From Sphingomonas kaistensis (GTDB taxonomy: Bacteria > Pseudomonadota > Alphaproteobacteria > Sphingomonadales > Sphingomonadaceae): 64,000 nucleotides of DNA. Below the pieces are notes generated by a model. That model had not been told where the DNA came from and made no database searches. It saw only the letters and a list, made by a program, of their open reading frames with translations. A program made the translations under genes and the position numbers. Where the stretch lies: NCBI RefSeq assembly GCF_011927725.1, contig NZ_JAATJC010000001.1, positions 2,115,001 to 2,179,000 on the forward strand. The letters are read 5' to 3'. Below, in pieces: positions 18,622-28,359 of the stretch; the stretch's first letter is position 1, and every line of letters starts with the position of its first letter.

Positions 18622-19574
18622 GGCTGCTCCTGACTCCATCTCTGATCATCCTCCCGCTGGCGCTGTGCGCGGCGGCGATGCTGCTGCCGCTGGCGCCGCT
18701 CAGCGGACCGGATGAGCTTGCAAGACTGATCCTGGTCGAACTGCGGCTGCCGCGGCTGCTGCTGGGCCTTGGCTACGGCGCGGTGCTCGGCCTGACCGGA
18801 GCAGCGCTGCAGGCCCTGTTCGCCAACCCCCTCGCCTCGCCCGACATCACCGGCGCAAGCAGCGGTGCGGCGCTCGGCGCAGTCGTGGGGTCGACCTTCC
18901 TTGGCCTTGCGACACCGCTTGCGATGGGCGCCAGCGGGGCGACCGGAGCGGCGCTTGCACTGCTGCTGCTATTCGCGGTGGCCGGACGGCGACCGGATGC
19001 AGCCACCCTGCTCCTTGCCGGTCTCGCCATCAGCCTTGCCGCCGGCGCGGTGACAAGCCTTGCCCTTGCCCTCGCCCCTTCCCCCTTCGCCTTTTACGAA
19101 GCGTTCGACTGGCTGATGGGAAGCCTTGTCGATCGCAGCCTGGGCCAGGCCGCGGCGGCGCTGGTACCGGCGGCCATCGCCTCGGCGCTATTGGCACGCC
19201 GCAGCGGGGCACTCGACCGGCTCGCGCTCGGAGAGGACGTCGCGGCGTCGATGGGCCTTGCACCGGAGCGGCTACGGATGGAGGTCGTCCTGCTCTCCGC
19301 GATCGCGGTCGGCGCTTGCGTCGCGGTGTGCGGCGCGGTCGGCTTCGTCGGCCTGATCGCCCCCGTGCTGGCGCGGCGCTTGACCCGCGGCCACCCTGGT
19401 CGCGCCATGCTGCCGGCGGCGCTGATCGGGGCGACGATCCTGGTGGCGGCCGACCTCCTGACCAGACTGGCACCGCTCGGCCGAACCATTCCCCTCGGGG
19501 TCATCACCGCCAGCCTCGGCACGCCCATCTTCCTGTGGGTGCTGCTGGGCATGCGCGGAAAGCTGACGTCATGA
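18618..19574 (+). CDS. btuC: Cobalamin ABC transporter permease BtuC (FecCD family)
   Basis: 318 residues, very hydrophobic, about ten membrane helices. FecCD signatures: GYGAVLGLTGAALQALFANPLASPDITG (residues about 50-78 region), GASSGAALGA, GLAISLAAGA, DWLMGSL and the cytoplasmic coupling segment GAVGFVGLIAPVLARRLTRGHP. Starts at a TTG that overlaps the btuF TGA (TTGA), showing translational coupling. Inner membrane channel for vitamin B12, partner of BtuD and BtuF. Confidence 0.9.
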   Translation: MRLLLTPSLIILPLALCAAAMLLPLAPLSGPDELARLILVELRLPRLLLGLGYGAVLGLTGAALQALFANPLASPDITGASSGAALGAVVGSTFLGLATPLAMGASGATGAALALLLLFAVAGRRPDAATLLLAGLAISLAAGAVTSLALALAPSPFAFYEAFDWLMGSLVDRSLGQAAAALVPAAIASALLARRSGALDRLALGEDVAASMGLAPERLRMEVVLLSAIAVGACVAVCGAVGFVGLIAPVLARRLTRGHPGRAMLPAALIGATILVAADLLTRLAPLGRTIPLGVITASLGTPIFLWVLLGMRGKLTS

Positions 19575-20293
19575 CGCCGCTGCTTGAAGCCTCCGTCGCG
19601 CTTCCTCCGCGCCTGGCCGAAACGCGGGTCCACGTGTCCGCTGGCGAGCGGATCGCGGTGATCGGCCCCAACGGCAGCGGCAAAACGACGCTGTTGAGGG
19701 CCCTCGCAGGGATCGAAGGTCAGGGTGCCGTGACGGTCGGCGGCGAAGCGCTTGTCGCCGTACCGCCCGCGAGGCGCCCGCAGCTGATCTCCTTCCTTCC
19801 GGCGAGCCGGGACGTGCGCTGGCCCATCCCGGTCCGCGACGTGATTGCCCTTGGACTGGCGACTCCGGATCCAACGCGGGTGGAGGACTTGCTCGAGCGC
19901 TTGCGGCTCGGCGAACTTGCGGACCGCCCGATCGATCGCCTGTCGACGGGGGAACGAGCCCGCGCCCTGCTCGGCCGGGCGCTCGCCGCCCGCCCGCGCC
20001 TGCTGCTGCTCGACGAGCCGCTGTCCAACCTCGATCCGGCCTGGGTGTTACGGACGCTGAACTATCTGGAAGAGGTGGCGCAGGACGGCACCGCCATCGT
20101 CATGGCGCTTCACGACCTGTCCCAATTGGGCCGGTTCGACCGCGTCTGGATGCTCGACGCAGGGAGGCTGGTTTCCGAGGAAACGCCCGGCGACCTGCTC
20201 GCCTCGCCCCGCTTCGCCGAGGTGTTCGAAGTGGAGCCGGACGGGACCGGCTGGACGCTCAATCCTTCGGCGGATCGGCGATCATCGCCGTGA
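19571..20293 (+). CDS. btuD: Cobalamin ABC transporter ATP-binding protein BtuD
   Basis: 240 residues. Walker [10 protein letters not shown] (about 35-43), a signature motif altered to [10 protein letters not shown], Walker [13 protein letters not shown] and switch His in [10 protein letters not shown]. Powers BtuC-driven uptake. ATG overlaps the btuC stop by 4 nt. The 3' end overlaps convergent fabZ by 35 bp, an unusually deep convergent overlap for this window. Last gene of the riboswitch-controlled operon. Confidence 0.88.
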   Translation: MTPLLEASVALPPRLAETRVHVSAGERIAVIGPNGSGKTTLLRALAGIEGQGAVTVGGEALVAVPPARRPQLISFLPASRDVRWPIPVRDVIALGLATPDPTRVEDLLERLRLGELADRPIDRLSTGERARALLGRALAARPRLLLLDEPLSNLDPAWVLRTLNYLEEVAQDGTAIVMALHDLSQLGRFDRVWMLDAGRLVSEETPGDLLASPRFAEVFEVEPDGTGWTLNPSADRRSSP

Positions 20294-20735
20294 AATTGGC
20301 CTCGGCCGCAAGCTTGCCACCGACAACGGCCTGCCCTGCAAATTTGCACACGGACGAGCGCTTCTGGACGAAGCTGACCTTGAGCTCGAGCAGGCAGCCC
20401 GGCTCGACCGGGGTGCGGAACTTGGCCCCGTCGATGGCCATGAAGTAGACGAGCTTGCCCGAGCCCGCGAGGCCGAGGCTCTCGACCGCAAGCACGCCGG
20501 CGGCCTGCGCCAGCGCTTCGACGATCAGCACGCCCGGCATGATCGGCCGTCCCGGGAAGTGCCCCGCGAAGAACGGCTCGTTGATGCTGACCGCCTTGAT
20601 GGCGGTGATGCGCTCGTCGAGCACGAGTTCGGCGACCCGGTCGACGAGCAGCATCGGATAGCGATGGGGCAGCGCCGCCATGACCTGGCGGATGTCCCGC
20701 GTCTGCGGCACGGCGGTGCTGTCCCCGTCGCTCAA
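20259..20735 (-). CDS. fabZ: 3-hydroxyacyl-ACP dehydratase FabZ
   Basis: 158 residues, hot-dog fold. [11 protein letters not shown] carries the catalytic His (about 25), [20 protein letters not shown] carries the catalytic Glu (about 71). Dehydrates beta-hydroxyacyl-ACP in type II fatty acid synthesis. It follows ompH by 3 nt. In most Gram-negatives lpxD precedes and lpxA/lpxB follow fabZ; here they are absent, in line with sphingomonads lacking lipid A. The 3' end overlaps btuD on the other strand. Confidence 0.95.
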   Translation of the reverse strand: MSDGDSTAVPQTRDIRQVMAALPHRYPMLLVDRVAELVLDERITAIKAVSINEPFFAGHFPGRPIMPGVLIVEALAQAAGVLAVESLGLAGSGKLVYFMAIDGAKFRTPVEPGCLLELKVSFVQKRSSVCKFAGQAVVGGKLAAEANFTAMIADPPKD

Positions 20736-20738
20736 GGC

Positions 20739-21341
20739 TTAGCGGCCCGTCGGGCGCGGCTGTGCCGGCTGCGCCTGCTGCGGAAGCGGCGTGACGCTGA
20801 CCGACGGCACCTGCGCATTGAGCGCGGTCAGGACATCGTTGGTGATGTCCACACCGTTGGCGCGGGCGAGCGTGGCATCGGTATCGACCGCGATGTTGGC
20901 ACCGCGGGCCACCATCGCCTGATTGATGATCGGACCGAGCCGGGCGTCGAGCTGCTGGCGGACGTGCGCCTGCGTCGACTGGAGGCGGGTCTGGAGGCCC
21001 TGCAGCTCCTGGTTGGCGGTCTGCTGCGACTGCTGCCAGCGCTGCACGCGCTGCTGAAGCGCGGCCGGCGGGTTCTGGCGCTGGGCGGCCGGAAGCGCGT
21101 TGATGGCGGCCTCGATCGCCTGACCTTCGGTCTGGATCGGGGCGGCCAGCGCCTGCTGGCGGGTCTGGAGGGCGGTGGCCTGGCTCTGCAGCTGGGTCAG
21201 CGCGGCGCGGCAGGCGGTGCACTCGGCATAGATGCGGCCGCTGTCGACCACCGCCACGACGGCGGCCGGCAGGCGCTGCGCAGCGGCGGGCGTGGCAACG
21301 GCAGTGGCCGCAAGAAGGCCGAGAACAAGCTTGTTGGTCAT
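20739..21341 (-). CDS. OmpH/Skp-family periplasmic chaperone
   Basis: 200 residues. Signal peptide MTNKLVLGLLAATAVATPAAA, then a long Gln/Ala-rich helical region (about 60-140) forming the coiled-coil arms expected for Skp, and a proline/glutamine tail. Skp chaperones unfolded outer membrane proteins in the periplasm for delivery to the BAM complex. A pair of Cys (ECTACRA, about 38-42) is present. Its ATG overlaps the bamA stop (TGATG), so both are coupled. Confidence 0.82.
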   Translation of the reverse strand: MTNKLVLGLLAATAVATPAAAQRLPAAVVAVVDSGRIYAECTACRAALTQLQSQATALQTRQQALAAPIQTEGQAIEAAINALPAAQRQNPPAALQQRVQRWQQSQQTANQELQGLQTRLQSTQAHVRQQLDARLGPIINQAMVARGANIAVDTDATLARANGVDITNDVLTALNAQVPSVSVTPLPQQAQPAQPRPTGR

Positions 21342-23983
21342 CAGAATGCAGTCCCTACGTTGAATTGGAAGAGTTTGGTGTCGTCGCCGTCCTGGCTCAG
21401 CAGCGCCTTGGCAAGGTCGATGCGGAGCGGGCCGAACGGCGAGGTCCAGTTGACGCCCACGCCGATCGAAAGACGGGGCTTGGCGCTGTTGCCGAGATAT
21501 TCCTCCCGGTAGCCGGGAGCGAAGCTGAGCGTGGTGTTGGTCGGGGCAGCAGCGCAATTGGCGCTGGTCTGGCCCGGCAATAGCGCCTGCGGCGTCGGCG
21601 CCGTGGTGGTGGTGTCGTTGGGCACGTAGAAGCAGGTGCCCGGAATATCGAGCAGGTTGGGCTGGCGCAGCTTGAACAGCGAACCGACGTCGACGAACGC
21701 CGACGGCCTCAGCCCAAGGTTGCGGGCACCCGCCCCGAGCGGGATCTCGAGCTCGAGCCGGCCCATGTAATAAGCGCGGCCGCCGAGCGCGTCGGTGATC
21801 TGGCCTTCGTCCTCGAGCGCCGAGGCGTCGGCGGTGTAGCTGGTGCGGCGGATGCGCGGACCGATGCCGCGGATGTCGAAGCCGCGCAGCTGCGGAGTGA
21901 AGAAGCGGTCGGAAATCCGGATCGGATCGAGCCCGGCCCGGACCGCCTTCTGCAACGGATGGATGTAGCCGCCCTCGGCCCGTGCCGAGAGAACGAAACC
22001 GCTTCCGATGCCCCAGTATTTGGTGCCTTCCGCCCGCGAGCGGACATACTTCACGTCGCCGCCGAGACCGGCGAAGTCCTGGCTGAAGCCCAGCCGCTGG
22101 CCGCGGGTGGCACGGATGCCGTTGGTGTTGTCGAACACCAGGCTGTAGCCGACCAGCGAGGTCACGCGCTTGCCGATTTCATCGCACAGATACTGGCCCG
22201 CCTTGAGCGGATCGCAGGCGCCGTTGGTGAAGAATTCGGGCCGGTTGGCAAGGCTGATGTCATCGAAGTTCAGCGTGTAGCGGGTACCGAAGTTGATGAA
22301 CTCGTTGACCGGGAACCCGAGCGACAGGCCACCGCCCGTCTGGTTCTGGCTGTAGGTCCGGTTGCGCTCGTTGCCGACGAAGTTGAAGCTGTTGAAGTCG
22401 CGGCGATATATCTGGCCGCCGAGCAGGATCTGCTTGTCGAACAGATAGGGCTCGGTGAAGCCGAGCTGGACCGACTTCGAATAGCGCGAATAGTTGATCC
22501 CGGCGGACAGCGACTGGCCCATGCCACGGAAGTTGTTCTGTTCGACGCTCGCCGCGAGGATGAACCGCTCGAGGCTCGAATAGCCCGCCGACAGCTGCAG
22601 CTGGCCGGTCGGCTTCTCCTCAACCTCGACGTTCAGCGCGACCCGGTCGGGAGCGACCTGCTCCTGCTTGATCTCCAGCTTTTCCTGGAAATAGCCGAGG
22701 CTCTGGATGCGGTCCTGGCTGCGCTTCACTTTGAGGGTGTTGAAGGCGTCGCCCTCGTTAACGCGGAATTCGCGGCGGACGACCTTGTCGCGGGTGCCGG
22801 TATTGCCCGACACGTTGATGCGGTCGACGTAGGTACGCGGGGTTTCACCGACCCGGAACGCGATGCCCATGGTCCGCGTCTCGGCATTGCGCTCGTAATT
22901 GGGATCGATCTCGGTGAACGCATAGCCGAGCAGGCCGGCGGCCTCGTTCATGCGGGTCACCGCATCCTCGACCGCCTTGGCGTTGAACCAGTCGCCCTTC
23001 TTCACCCCGGCAAGCGCGACCACCGTGTCCGGCTTGAAGTCGCGCAGTTCGGATTCGGCGGTGATGTCGCCGAACTTGTAGCGCGGGCCTTCCTCGACGA
23101 CGTAGGTGATGACGAAGTCGCGGCGGTCCGGCGTCAGTTCCGCAAGCGCCGACACCACGCGGAAGTCGGCATAGCCCTGCGTCAGGTAGAAAGCGCGCAG
23201 CTTCTGCTGGTCGGCCGCGAGGCGATCGGGGTCGTAGCTGTCGTTCGACTTGAGGAAGCCGAGGAAGCCGCCGCTCTCCCGAGTGAACATCTCCTTGCGG
23301 AGACGGCCATCGTCATACTGCTCGTTGCCGATGATGTTGATCGCGCGAACCTTGGACTTGTCGCCCTCGGTCACCTCGAACACGAGGTCGACGCGGTTCT
23401 GGTCGAGCGTGACGACCTTGGGTTCGACGCGGGCAGCGAAGCGGCCCTGGCGCTTGTAGAGCTCGATGATCCGCTCGACGTCCGAACGGGCCTTGGAACG
23501 GGTGAAGATCTGCCGCGGCGCAAGCCGGATCTCGGGCAGGATCTTGTCGTCCTTGATCCGCTTGTTGCCCTCCAGGACGATGCGGTTGATGACCGGATTC
23601 TCGCGCACCACCAGCACGATGGCGCCGGTATCGGCCCCTTCGATCTGGGCGTCGGCGAACAGTTCGGTCTCGTAGAGCGCCTTGATCGCGGTATCGAGCT
23701 TTTCGGTGTCGTAGGTGTCGCCCGGGTTGAGGCCGGCATAGGACCGCACCGTGTCCGCCTCGAGGCGCTGTGCGCCGCGCACGGAGATCGAGCGGATCAC
23801 CCTTTGCTGCGGTGCAGCCGCAGTCGGCGCGGCAGCCGCTGGAGCCGGCTGAGTCGCCGCTGCGGGAGCGGGCGCTGCGGCCTGCTGGGCAAGCACCGGA
23901 GACGCCCAGCCACCAGCAATGGTGCCAAGCAGAAGTGACGCCCTCATGCGGTTGATCAAAACCTTGTCGCCTTTCGAACTCAC
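21341..23983 (-). CDS. bamA: Outer membrane protein assembly factor BamA
   Basis: About 880 residues. Signal peptide RMRASLLLGTIAGGWASPVLAQ, a low-complexity Ala/Pro linker (about 38-65), five POTRA repeats (about 68-420) and a 16-stranded Omp85 barrel. Barrel hallmarks include the conserved QLRGFDIRGIGPR loop (VRGF/Y-type) and C-terminal FGPLRIDLAKALL ending in FNVGTAF with terminal Phe. Inserts beta-barrel proteins in the outer membrane. GTG 23983 is chosen since GGGGAA lies upstream and it gives a normal signal; the open frame extends 33 codons further. Confidence 0.95.
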   Translation of the reverse strand: MSSKGDKVLINRMRASLLLGTIAGGWASPVLAQQAAAPAPAAATQPAPAAAAPTAAAPQQRVIRSISVRGAQRLEADTVRSYAGLNPGDTYDTEKLDTAIKALYETELFADAQIEGADTGAIVLVVRENPVINRIVLEGNKRIKDDKILPEIRLAPRQIFTRSKARSDVERIIELYKRQGRFAARVEPKVVTLDQNRVDLVFEVTEGDKSKVRAINIIGNEQYDDGRLRKEMFTRESGGFLGFLKSNDSYDPDRLAADQQKLRAFYLTQGYADFRVVSALAELTPDRRDFVITYVVEEGPRYKFGDITAESELRDFKPDTVVALAGVKKGDWFNAKAVEDAVTRMNEAAGLLGYAFTEIDPNYERNAETRTMGIAFRVGETPRTYVDRINVSGNTGTRDKVVRREFRVNEGDAFNTLKVKRSQDRIQSLGYFQEKLEIKQEQVAPDRVALNVEVEEKPTGQLQLSAGYSSLERFILAASVEQNNFRGMGQSLSAGINYSRYSKSVQLGFTEPYLFDKQILLGGQIYRRDFNSFNFVGNERNRTYSQNQTGGGLSLGFPVNEFINFGTRYTLNFDDISLANRPEFFTNGACDPLKAGQYLCDEIGKRVTSLVGYSLVFDNTNGIRATRGQRLGFSQDFAGLGGDVKYVRSRAEGTKYWGIGSGFVLSARAEGGYIHPLQKAVRAGLDPIRISDRFFTPQLRGFDIRGIGPRIRRTSYTADASALEDEGQITDALGGRAYYMGRLELEIPLGAGARNLGLRPSAFVDVGSLFKLRQPNLLDIPGTCFYVPNDTTTTAPTPQALLPGQTSANCAAAPTNTTLSFAPGYREEYLGNSAKPRLSIGVGVNWTSPFGPLRIDLAKALLSQDGDDTKLFQFNVGTAF

Positions 23984-24103
23984 GTATTCGTTCCCCGCCT
24001 GGATGGAGGTGACCGAAATCCCGGTCTGCGGGCACATACAGAAACCCGCGACGCTACTAGACGCGGGCCCCTGCCGCGCCAACCGATATTGTTCAAGCCA
24101 AGC

Positions 24104-25234
24104 TCAGCCCAACAATCGCCCCAATGTCTGCCACAGCCCTACCGACGAGAGGTCGTTGAGGGTCGCCACCAGCATCAAGGTCATGAGGGCGGCGAATCCG
24201 CCGCGAAACAGCCACTCCTGCGCCTGAGCCCCAAGCGGTTTACGGCGTGTCGCCTCAACCGCGTAGAGCGCCAGATGACCCCCGTCGAGCATGGGAACTG
24301 GCAAAAGGTTGATGAACCCGAGGTTTATCGAGAAGAAGGCGATCAGCTGGACGAATTCGAACCAGCCGATGCTTGCGACCTGCCCGGCGACCTGCGCCAT
24401 CTTGATCGGGCCGCCCAATTCCTCGAGCGGACGACGCCCGGTGATGATCTGCCACAGGCCGACGCTGGTGTTCTCGATCGTCGACCAGGTGATCCCCGCC
24501 GCTTCCGGGATGAGCTGCAGCGGCGGGACCGGCTCGAACACCCGCTCGCCGGTCGCGATGCCGAGGCGGCCGACGCGATAGGTCTGGCCGAAGCGGTCGG
24601 CCTCGGTGACGGAAGCGAGGCGCGTTGAGGCCGTGAAGCTGCGTCCCGCCCGCTCGACGGTGATCACGACTTCCTCGCCGGGGCGGAGCCGGCTGTAGTC
24701 GGCCAGGTCATCGAAGCGACGGATCTCCCGCCCGTCGATGCCGACGACGCGGTCGCCCTTGACCAGCCCGATCGCAGCGGCTGGCGAGCCCGGCATCACG
24801 GCGGCGACCACCGCCGGCGTGCGCGGGGCGCCATTCACCGCGATGAACGCCGCAAAGATCAGGATGGCGAGGAGGAAATTGGCGGCGGGGCCGGCGAACA
24901 CCACCAGCGCACGCTGCCAGACGGGCTTGGCGTGAAAGCTGCGGGCCCGAAGATCCGGGCTCAGCTTGTCGAGATCCTGCCCCATGCTGGCCGGATTCAT
25001 GTCACCGGTGAAGCGGACGTAGCCGCCGAGGGGCAGCCAGCCGACCTTCCACCGAGTCCCGCGTTTGTCGGTCCAGCCCGCCACTTCACGGCCGAACCCG
25101 ATCGAAAAGGTTTCGGCGCCGATCCCGAACCAGCGGCCGACGATGTAGTGGCCGAACTCGTGGATGAAGACGAGCGGGCCGATCGCGCCGAGGAAGGCCA
25201 GCGCCAGGAACCAGATGGGCGGCGTTTCAAGCAT
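24104..25234 (-). CDS. rseP: RIP site-2 metalloprotease RseP (MmpA-type)
   Basis: 376 residues. Zinc site HEFGH (about 25-29) in the first membrane helix and NLLPVPMLDGG near residue 320 in the third; one PDZ domain between them (about 130-205, GSPAAAIGLVKGDRVVGIDG). Cleaves membrane-embedded regulators in regulated intramembrane proteolysis. It has a single PDZ rather than the two of E. coli RseP. Its ATG abuts the dxr stop (shared base). Confidence 0.93.
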   Translation of the reverse strand: MLETPPIWFLALAFLGAIGPLVFIHEFGHYIVGRWFGIGAETFSIGFGREVAGWTDKRGTRWKVGWLPLGGYVRFTGDMNPASMGQDLDKLSPDLRARSFHAKPVWQRALVVFAGPAANFLLAILIFAAFIAVNGAPRTPAVVAAVMPGSPAAAIGLVKGDRVVGIDGREIRRFDDLADYSRLRPGEEVVITVERAGRSFTASTRLASVTEADRFGQTYRVGRLGIATGERVFEPVPPLQLIPEAAGITWSTIENTSVGLWQIITGRRPLEELGGPIKMAQVAGQVASIGWFEFVQLIAFFSINLGFINLLPVPMLDGGHLALYAVEATRRKPLGAQAQEWLFRGGFAALMTLMLVATLNDLSSVGLWQTLGRLLG

Positions 25235-26388
25235 CAGTGCGCGGTGACCTTCAGCGCCTCGCGCGTCGTGCGGCGCACTTCTGAATCGAGCGCGAGCACG
25301 TCGTCGATCGAAGGGGGCAACGGTTGGTCCATGCGGTCAAGCTGTTCCTCTACGATGGCGGCGATGTCACCGAAGTGAATGGCGCCGCGGAGAAAAGCCT
25401 CCACGGCCACCTCATTGGAAGCATTCAGGGTCAGCGGCGCCGCACCGCCGCGGCGAAGCGTCTCGCGGGCGAGCCGAAGCGCCGGGAAACGCCCGGGATC
25501 CGGGGCTTCGAAATCGAGCCTGGCGATCTCCAGCAGGTCGAGGCGGCGGGCCTTGGTCGCCATTCGTTCGGGCCAGGCGAGGATGTGGCCGATCGGGACC
25601 CGCATGTCGGGCGAGCCGAGCTGCGCCAGCATCGACCCGTCGGCATATTCGACCAGGCTGTGGATCACCGACTGGGGATGCACGACGATGTCGATCCGCT
25701 CTTCCGGAAGAGCGAACAGGTGATGGGCCTCGATCAGCTCTAGCCCCTTGTTCATCATGGTCGCGCTGTCGACGCTGATCTTGGCGCCCATCGACCAATT
25801 GGGGTGCGCCACCGCCTGCGCCGGGGTGGCCCGGGCCATGTCGGCGGCTGAGAGGGTGCGGAACGGCCCGCCGCTGGCGGTCAGGATCAGTCTTGCAACT
25901 TTATCGCAATCCTGGCCCGCAAGGCACTGGAAGATAGCGTTATGTTCGCTGTCGATCGGCAGCAGGACGGCGCCCGAGCGGCGGGCCTCTTCGATCATCA
26001 GTGCGCCCGCGGAAACCAGAGCCTCCTTGTTGGCGAGACCGATGGTGCGGCCCGCTCGAACCGCGGCCATTACCGGCGCGAGCCCGGCGGTGCCGACGAT
26101 GGCGGCAATCACGAGGTCGGCCGAAACGGCGGCCTCGGCTAGCGCCCCCTCGCCTGCCGCGACCCGGATCCCGGTCCCGGCCAGCGCGGCCTGAAGCTCG
26201 CCCAGGCGGCTGTCGTCGGCGATCACCGCCAGCGAGGCCCGCGTCCGGCGTGCGATGGCGGCGAGCTCGGCGATGTTGCTGGACGCCGTCACCGCGGTTA
26301 CCTCGAACCGCTCGGGCGCGGCTTCGACCAGGTCGAGGGTCGAGGTGCCGATCGAGCCGGTGGCGCCGAGGATGGCGATCTTCTTCAT
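25234..26388 (-). CDS. dxr: 1-deoxy-D-xylulose 5-phosphate reductoisomerase
   Basis: 384 residues; second step of the MEP isoprenoid pathway. NADPH-binding GATGSIGTSTLDL at the N-terminus, ANKEALVSAG (about 118), metal ligands in LLPIDSEHNAIFQCL (about 145), and ALTLNASNEVAVEAFL (about 330). Lies between cdsA and rseP, overlapping both by one base, in the conserved rpsB-fabZ cluster. Confidence 0.96.
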   Translation of the reverse strand: MKKIAILGATGSIGTSTLDLVEAAPERFEVTAVTASSNIAELAAIARRTRASLAVIADDSRLGELQAALAGTGIRVAAGEGALAEAAVSADLVIAAIVGTAGLAPVMAAVRAGRTIGLANKEALVSAGALMIEEARRSGAVLLPIDSEHNAIFQCLAGQDCDKVARLILTASGGPFRTLSAADMARATPAQAVAHPNWSMGAKISVDSATMMNKGLELIEAHHLFALPEERIDIVVHPQSVIHSLVEYADGSMLAQLGSPDMRVPIGHILAWPERMATKARRLDLLEIARLDFEAPDPGRFPALRLARETLRRGGAAPLTLNASNEVAVEAFLRGAIHFGDIAAIVEEQLDRMDQPLPPSIDDVLALDSEVRRTTREALKVTAH

Positions 26389-27035
26389 CAGCCGAGACCC
26401 GCCGCCACGCCCAAGGCGGTCAGCACCGCCACCGGCACCAGCCCGTCAAGGCGGTCGAACACGCCGCCGTGGCCAGGCAGGATGCGCCCGCTGTCCTTGA
26501 CCCCCGCCTGCCGCTTCATCCAGCTTTCGAACAGGTCGCCGATCGCCGCGGCGAAAGCGAACAACGGTGCAAGCCATAGCCAGCCCCAGTGCAGATCCTG
26601 GCTTTGCGCCCAGATCCCGGCGAGCAGGGTCGCCGAGATCAGTCCGCCGACCAGGCCGGAAATGGTCTTGTTGGGGCTGATGGTCGGCGCCAGTTTCGGC
26701 CCGCCGAAGGTGCGGCCGGTGAAGAAGGCCCCGATGTCGGCGCTCCAGGTGACAATGAACGCCCACAGCACCAGTTCGAAGCCCTCGCTTCCCGGCGGAT
26801 CACCGGCCCGCTCGCGCACCCATAGAAGGGACAAGGCGGGCAGCAGGGCGAAGACGAAGCCGCCGAGGTGCCACTTCAGCCCCCAGCCCCGGACCATCTT
26901 GGCCCATTCGTAATAGATGGCGGTGGCGGCGCCGGCGACCAGGATGGCGAAGGCCGTCCCGCCGAACCATTCGGCGGTCAGCGCGGTGAGGATCATCAGC
27001 ACGCCGGTGATGGTGCGAAGCGCGATCTCGCTCAT
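26388..27035 (-). CDS. cdsA: Phosphatidate cytidylyltransferase
   Basis: 215 residues, about six membrane helices. The CDP-DAG synthase signature is seen as SADIGAFFTGRTFGGPKLAPTISPNKTISG (about 128-157; read in two parts). Makes CDP-diacylglycerol from phosphatidate and CTP at the inner membrane. At 215 residues it is shorter than E. coli CdsA (285), lacking the first helices, which is common in alphaproteobacteria. Overlaps uppS by 4 nt and dxr by 1 nt. Confidence 0.93.
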   Translation of the reverse strand: MSEIALRTITGVLMILTALTAEWFGGTAFAILVAGAATAIYYEWAKMVRGWGLKWHLGGFVFALLPALSLLWVRERAGDPPGSEGFELVLWAFIVTWSADIGAFFTGRTFGGPKLAPTISPNKTISGLVGGLISATLLAGIWAQSQDLHWGWLWLAPLFAFAAAIGDLFESWMKRQAGVKDSGRILPGHGGVFDRLDGLVPVAVLTALGVAAGLG

Positions 27036-27805
27036 CGCCCGCCGAACCTCCGCTGACGCCGGGCGAACTCCGCCAGGGCCGAGCCGAACGCCGCCTCATC
27101 GAAGTCGGGCCACAACGTATCGACGAAGTGCAGTTCAGCATAAGCGGCCTGCCACAGCAGGAAGTTCGACAAGCGCACCTCGCCGCTGGTGCGGATCAGG
27201 AGATCGAGCGGTGGCAGGTCGCGGGTGTGGAGCAGCCCCTCGATGGCCGCGACGTCGATCGTCTCTGGGTCCAGCGTGCCGTCCCTTGCCGCCAGCGCGA
27301 GCGCCTTCGCGGCCCCGGCAATCTCGCCCTGGCTGCCGTAGTTCAGCGCGACGACCAGGGTCAGCCGGTCATTGCCCTGCGTTTCCTCGACCGCCTGCTG
27401 GAGGCGATCGTAAAGTTCGTTGCCGAAGGCCGCCGGCTCGCCGATCAGCTTCAGCCGGACCTTTTCCTTCTGCAAGGTGCCCAGTTCGCGCTCGAGGTAG
27501 AAGCGCATCAGGCCCTTGAGGTCGCTGACCTCGTCCTCGCTGCGCCGCCAGTTCTCGCTGGAGAAGGCGTAAAGCGTCAGGACCTCGACCCCGCTGTCGA
27601 CCGCCGCCTGCATGGTGCGGCGGACCGCCTCGGCCCCTGCGCGGTGGCCGGCGACGCGCGGGAGCGAGCGCCGGGTGGCCCAGCGCCCGTTGCCGTCCAT
27701 GATGATCGCGACGTGGCGGGGAATTACCGCCCCGCCAGCCCCGAGCTTCGACGAGGAATCGCGTGCCTCGACGTCGCCTGGCACCAACGGGGTAGACGAA
27801 CTCAC
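27032..27805 (-). CDS. uppS: Isoprenyl transferase (undecaprenyl diphosphate synthase)
   Basis: 257 residues. [14 protein letters not shown] (about 32-45), [18 protein letters not shown] and [21 protein letters not shown] are the cis-prenyltransferase motifs, with catalytic Asp in MDGN. Makes the C55 carrier for peptidoglycan. GTG 27805 overlaps the frr stop by 4 nt; an open frame continues upstream only within frr. Confidence 0.95.
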   Translation of the reverse strand: MSSSTPLVPGDVEARDSSSKLGAGGAVIPRHVAIIMDGNGRWATRRSLPRVAGHRAGAEAVRRTMQAAVDSGVEVLTLYAFSSENWRRSEDEVSDLKGLMRFYLERELGTLQKEKVRLKLIGEPAAFGNELYDRLQQAVEETQGNDRLTLVVALNYGSQGEIAGAAKALALAARDGTLDPETIDVAAIEGLLHTRDLPPLDLLIRTSGEVRLSNFLLWQAAYAELHFVDTLWPDFDEAAFGSALAEFARRQRRFGGR

Positions 27806-28359
27806 TTGCCGAGGATTTCCTTTTCCTTGGCCGCCGCCGCCGCATCGATCTCCTTGATCGTGTCGTCGGTGATCTTCTGGACCTCGGTGTCGAGCTTCTT
27901 GTGCTCGTCCTCGCTGATTTCCTTCTTCTTCTCGTCGGTCTTCAGCGCGTCCATCGCGTCCCGGCGCACGTTGCGGGCGGCGATCCGGGCCTTTTCGGCA
28001 TATTGGCTGACCAGCTTGGCAAGCTCCTTGCGGCGCTCCTCGGTCATGTCGGGGATCGGCAGGCGGATCATCTGGCCGTCGGTGATCGGGTTGATTCCGA
28101 GACCGCCCGAACGGATCGCCTTTTCCACCGCATTGAGGTTGGACTTGTCCCACACCTGCACCGAGATCATCCGCGGCTCGGGGACCGAGACGGTCGCGAC
28201 CTGGTTGAGCGGCATCTTGGCGCCGTACACTTCGACTTGGATCGGATCGAGCAGCGCGGTCGAGGCGCGGCCGGTGCGAAGGCCGCCCAGATCGCCCTTG
28301 AGCGCTTCCACCGACCCCGCCATGCGGCGCTTCACATCGGCCTTGTCATAGGCTGGCAT
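27802..28359 (-). CDS. frr: Ribosome recycling factor
   Basis: 185 residues, normal length. [20 protein letters not shown] near residue 30, [32 protein letters not shown] region and the long charged C-terminal helices are diagnostic. Splits post-termination ribosomes with EF-G. ATG 28359 lies within the last codons of pyrH (14-nt overlap); an open frame further upstream lies inside pyrH and is ignored. Confidence 0.96.
   Translation of the reverse strand: MPAYDKADVKRRMAGSVEALKGDLGGLRTGRASTALLDPIQVEVYGAKMPLNQVATVSVPEPRMISVQVWDKSNLNAVEKAIRSGGLGINPITDGQMIRLPIPDMTEERRKELAKLVSQYAEKARIAARNVRRDAMDALKTDEKKKEISEDEHKKLDTEVQKITDDTIKEIDAAAAAKEKEILGK

Noticed and set aside
21959..23938. Long open frame (659 codons) on the plus strand opposite bamA
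   Set aside because: It mirrors bamA codons in a GC-rich gene, has no ribosome site or family features; bamA is certain.
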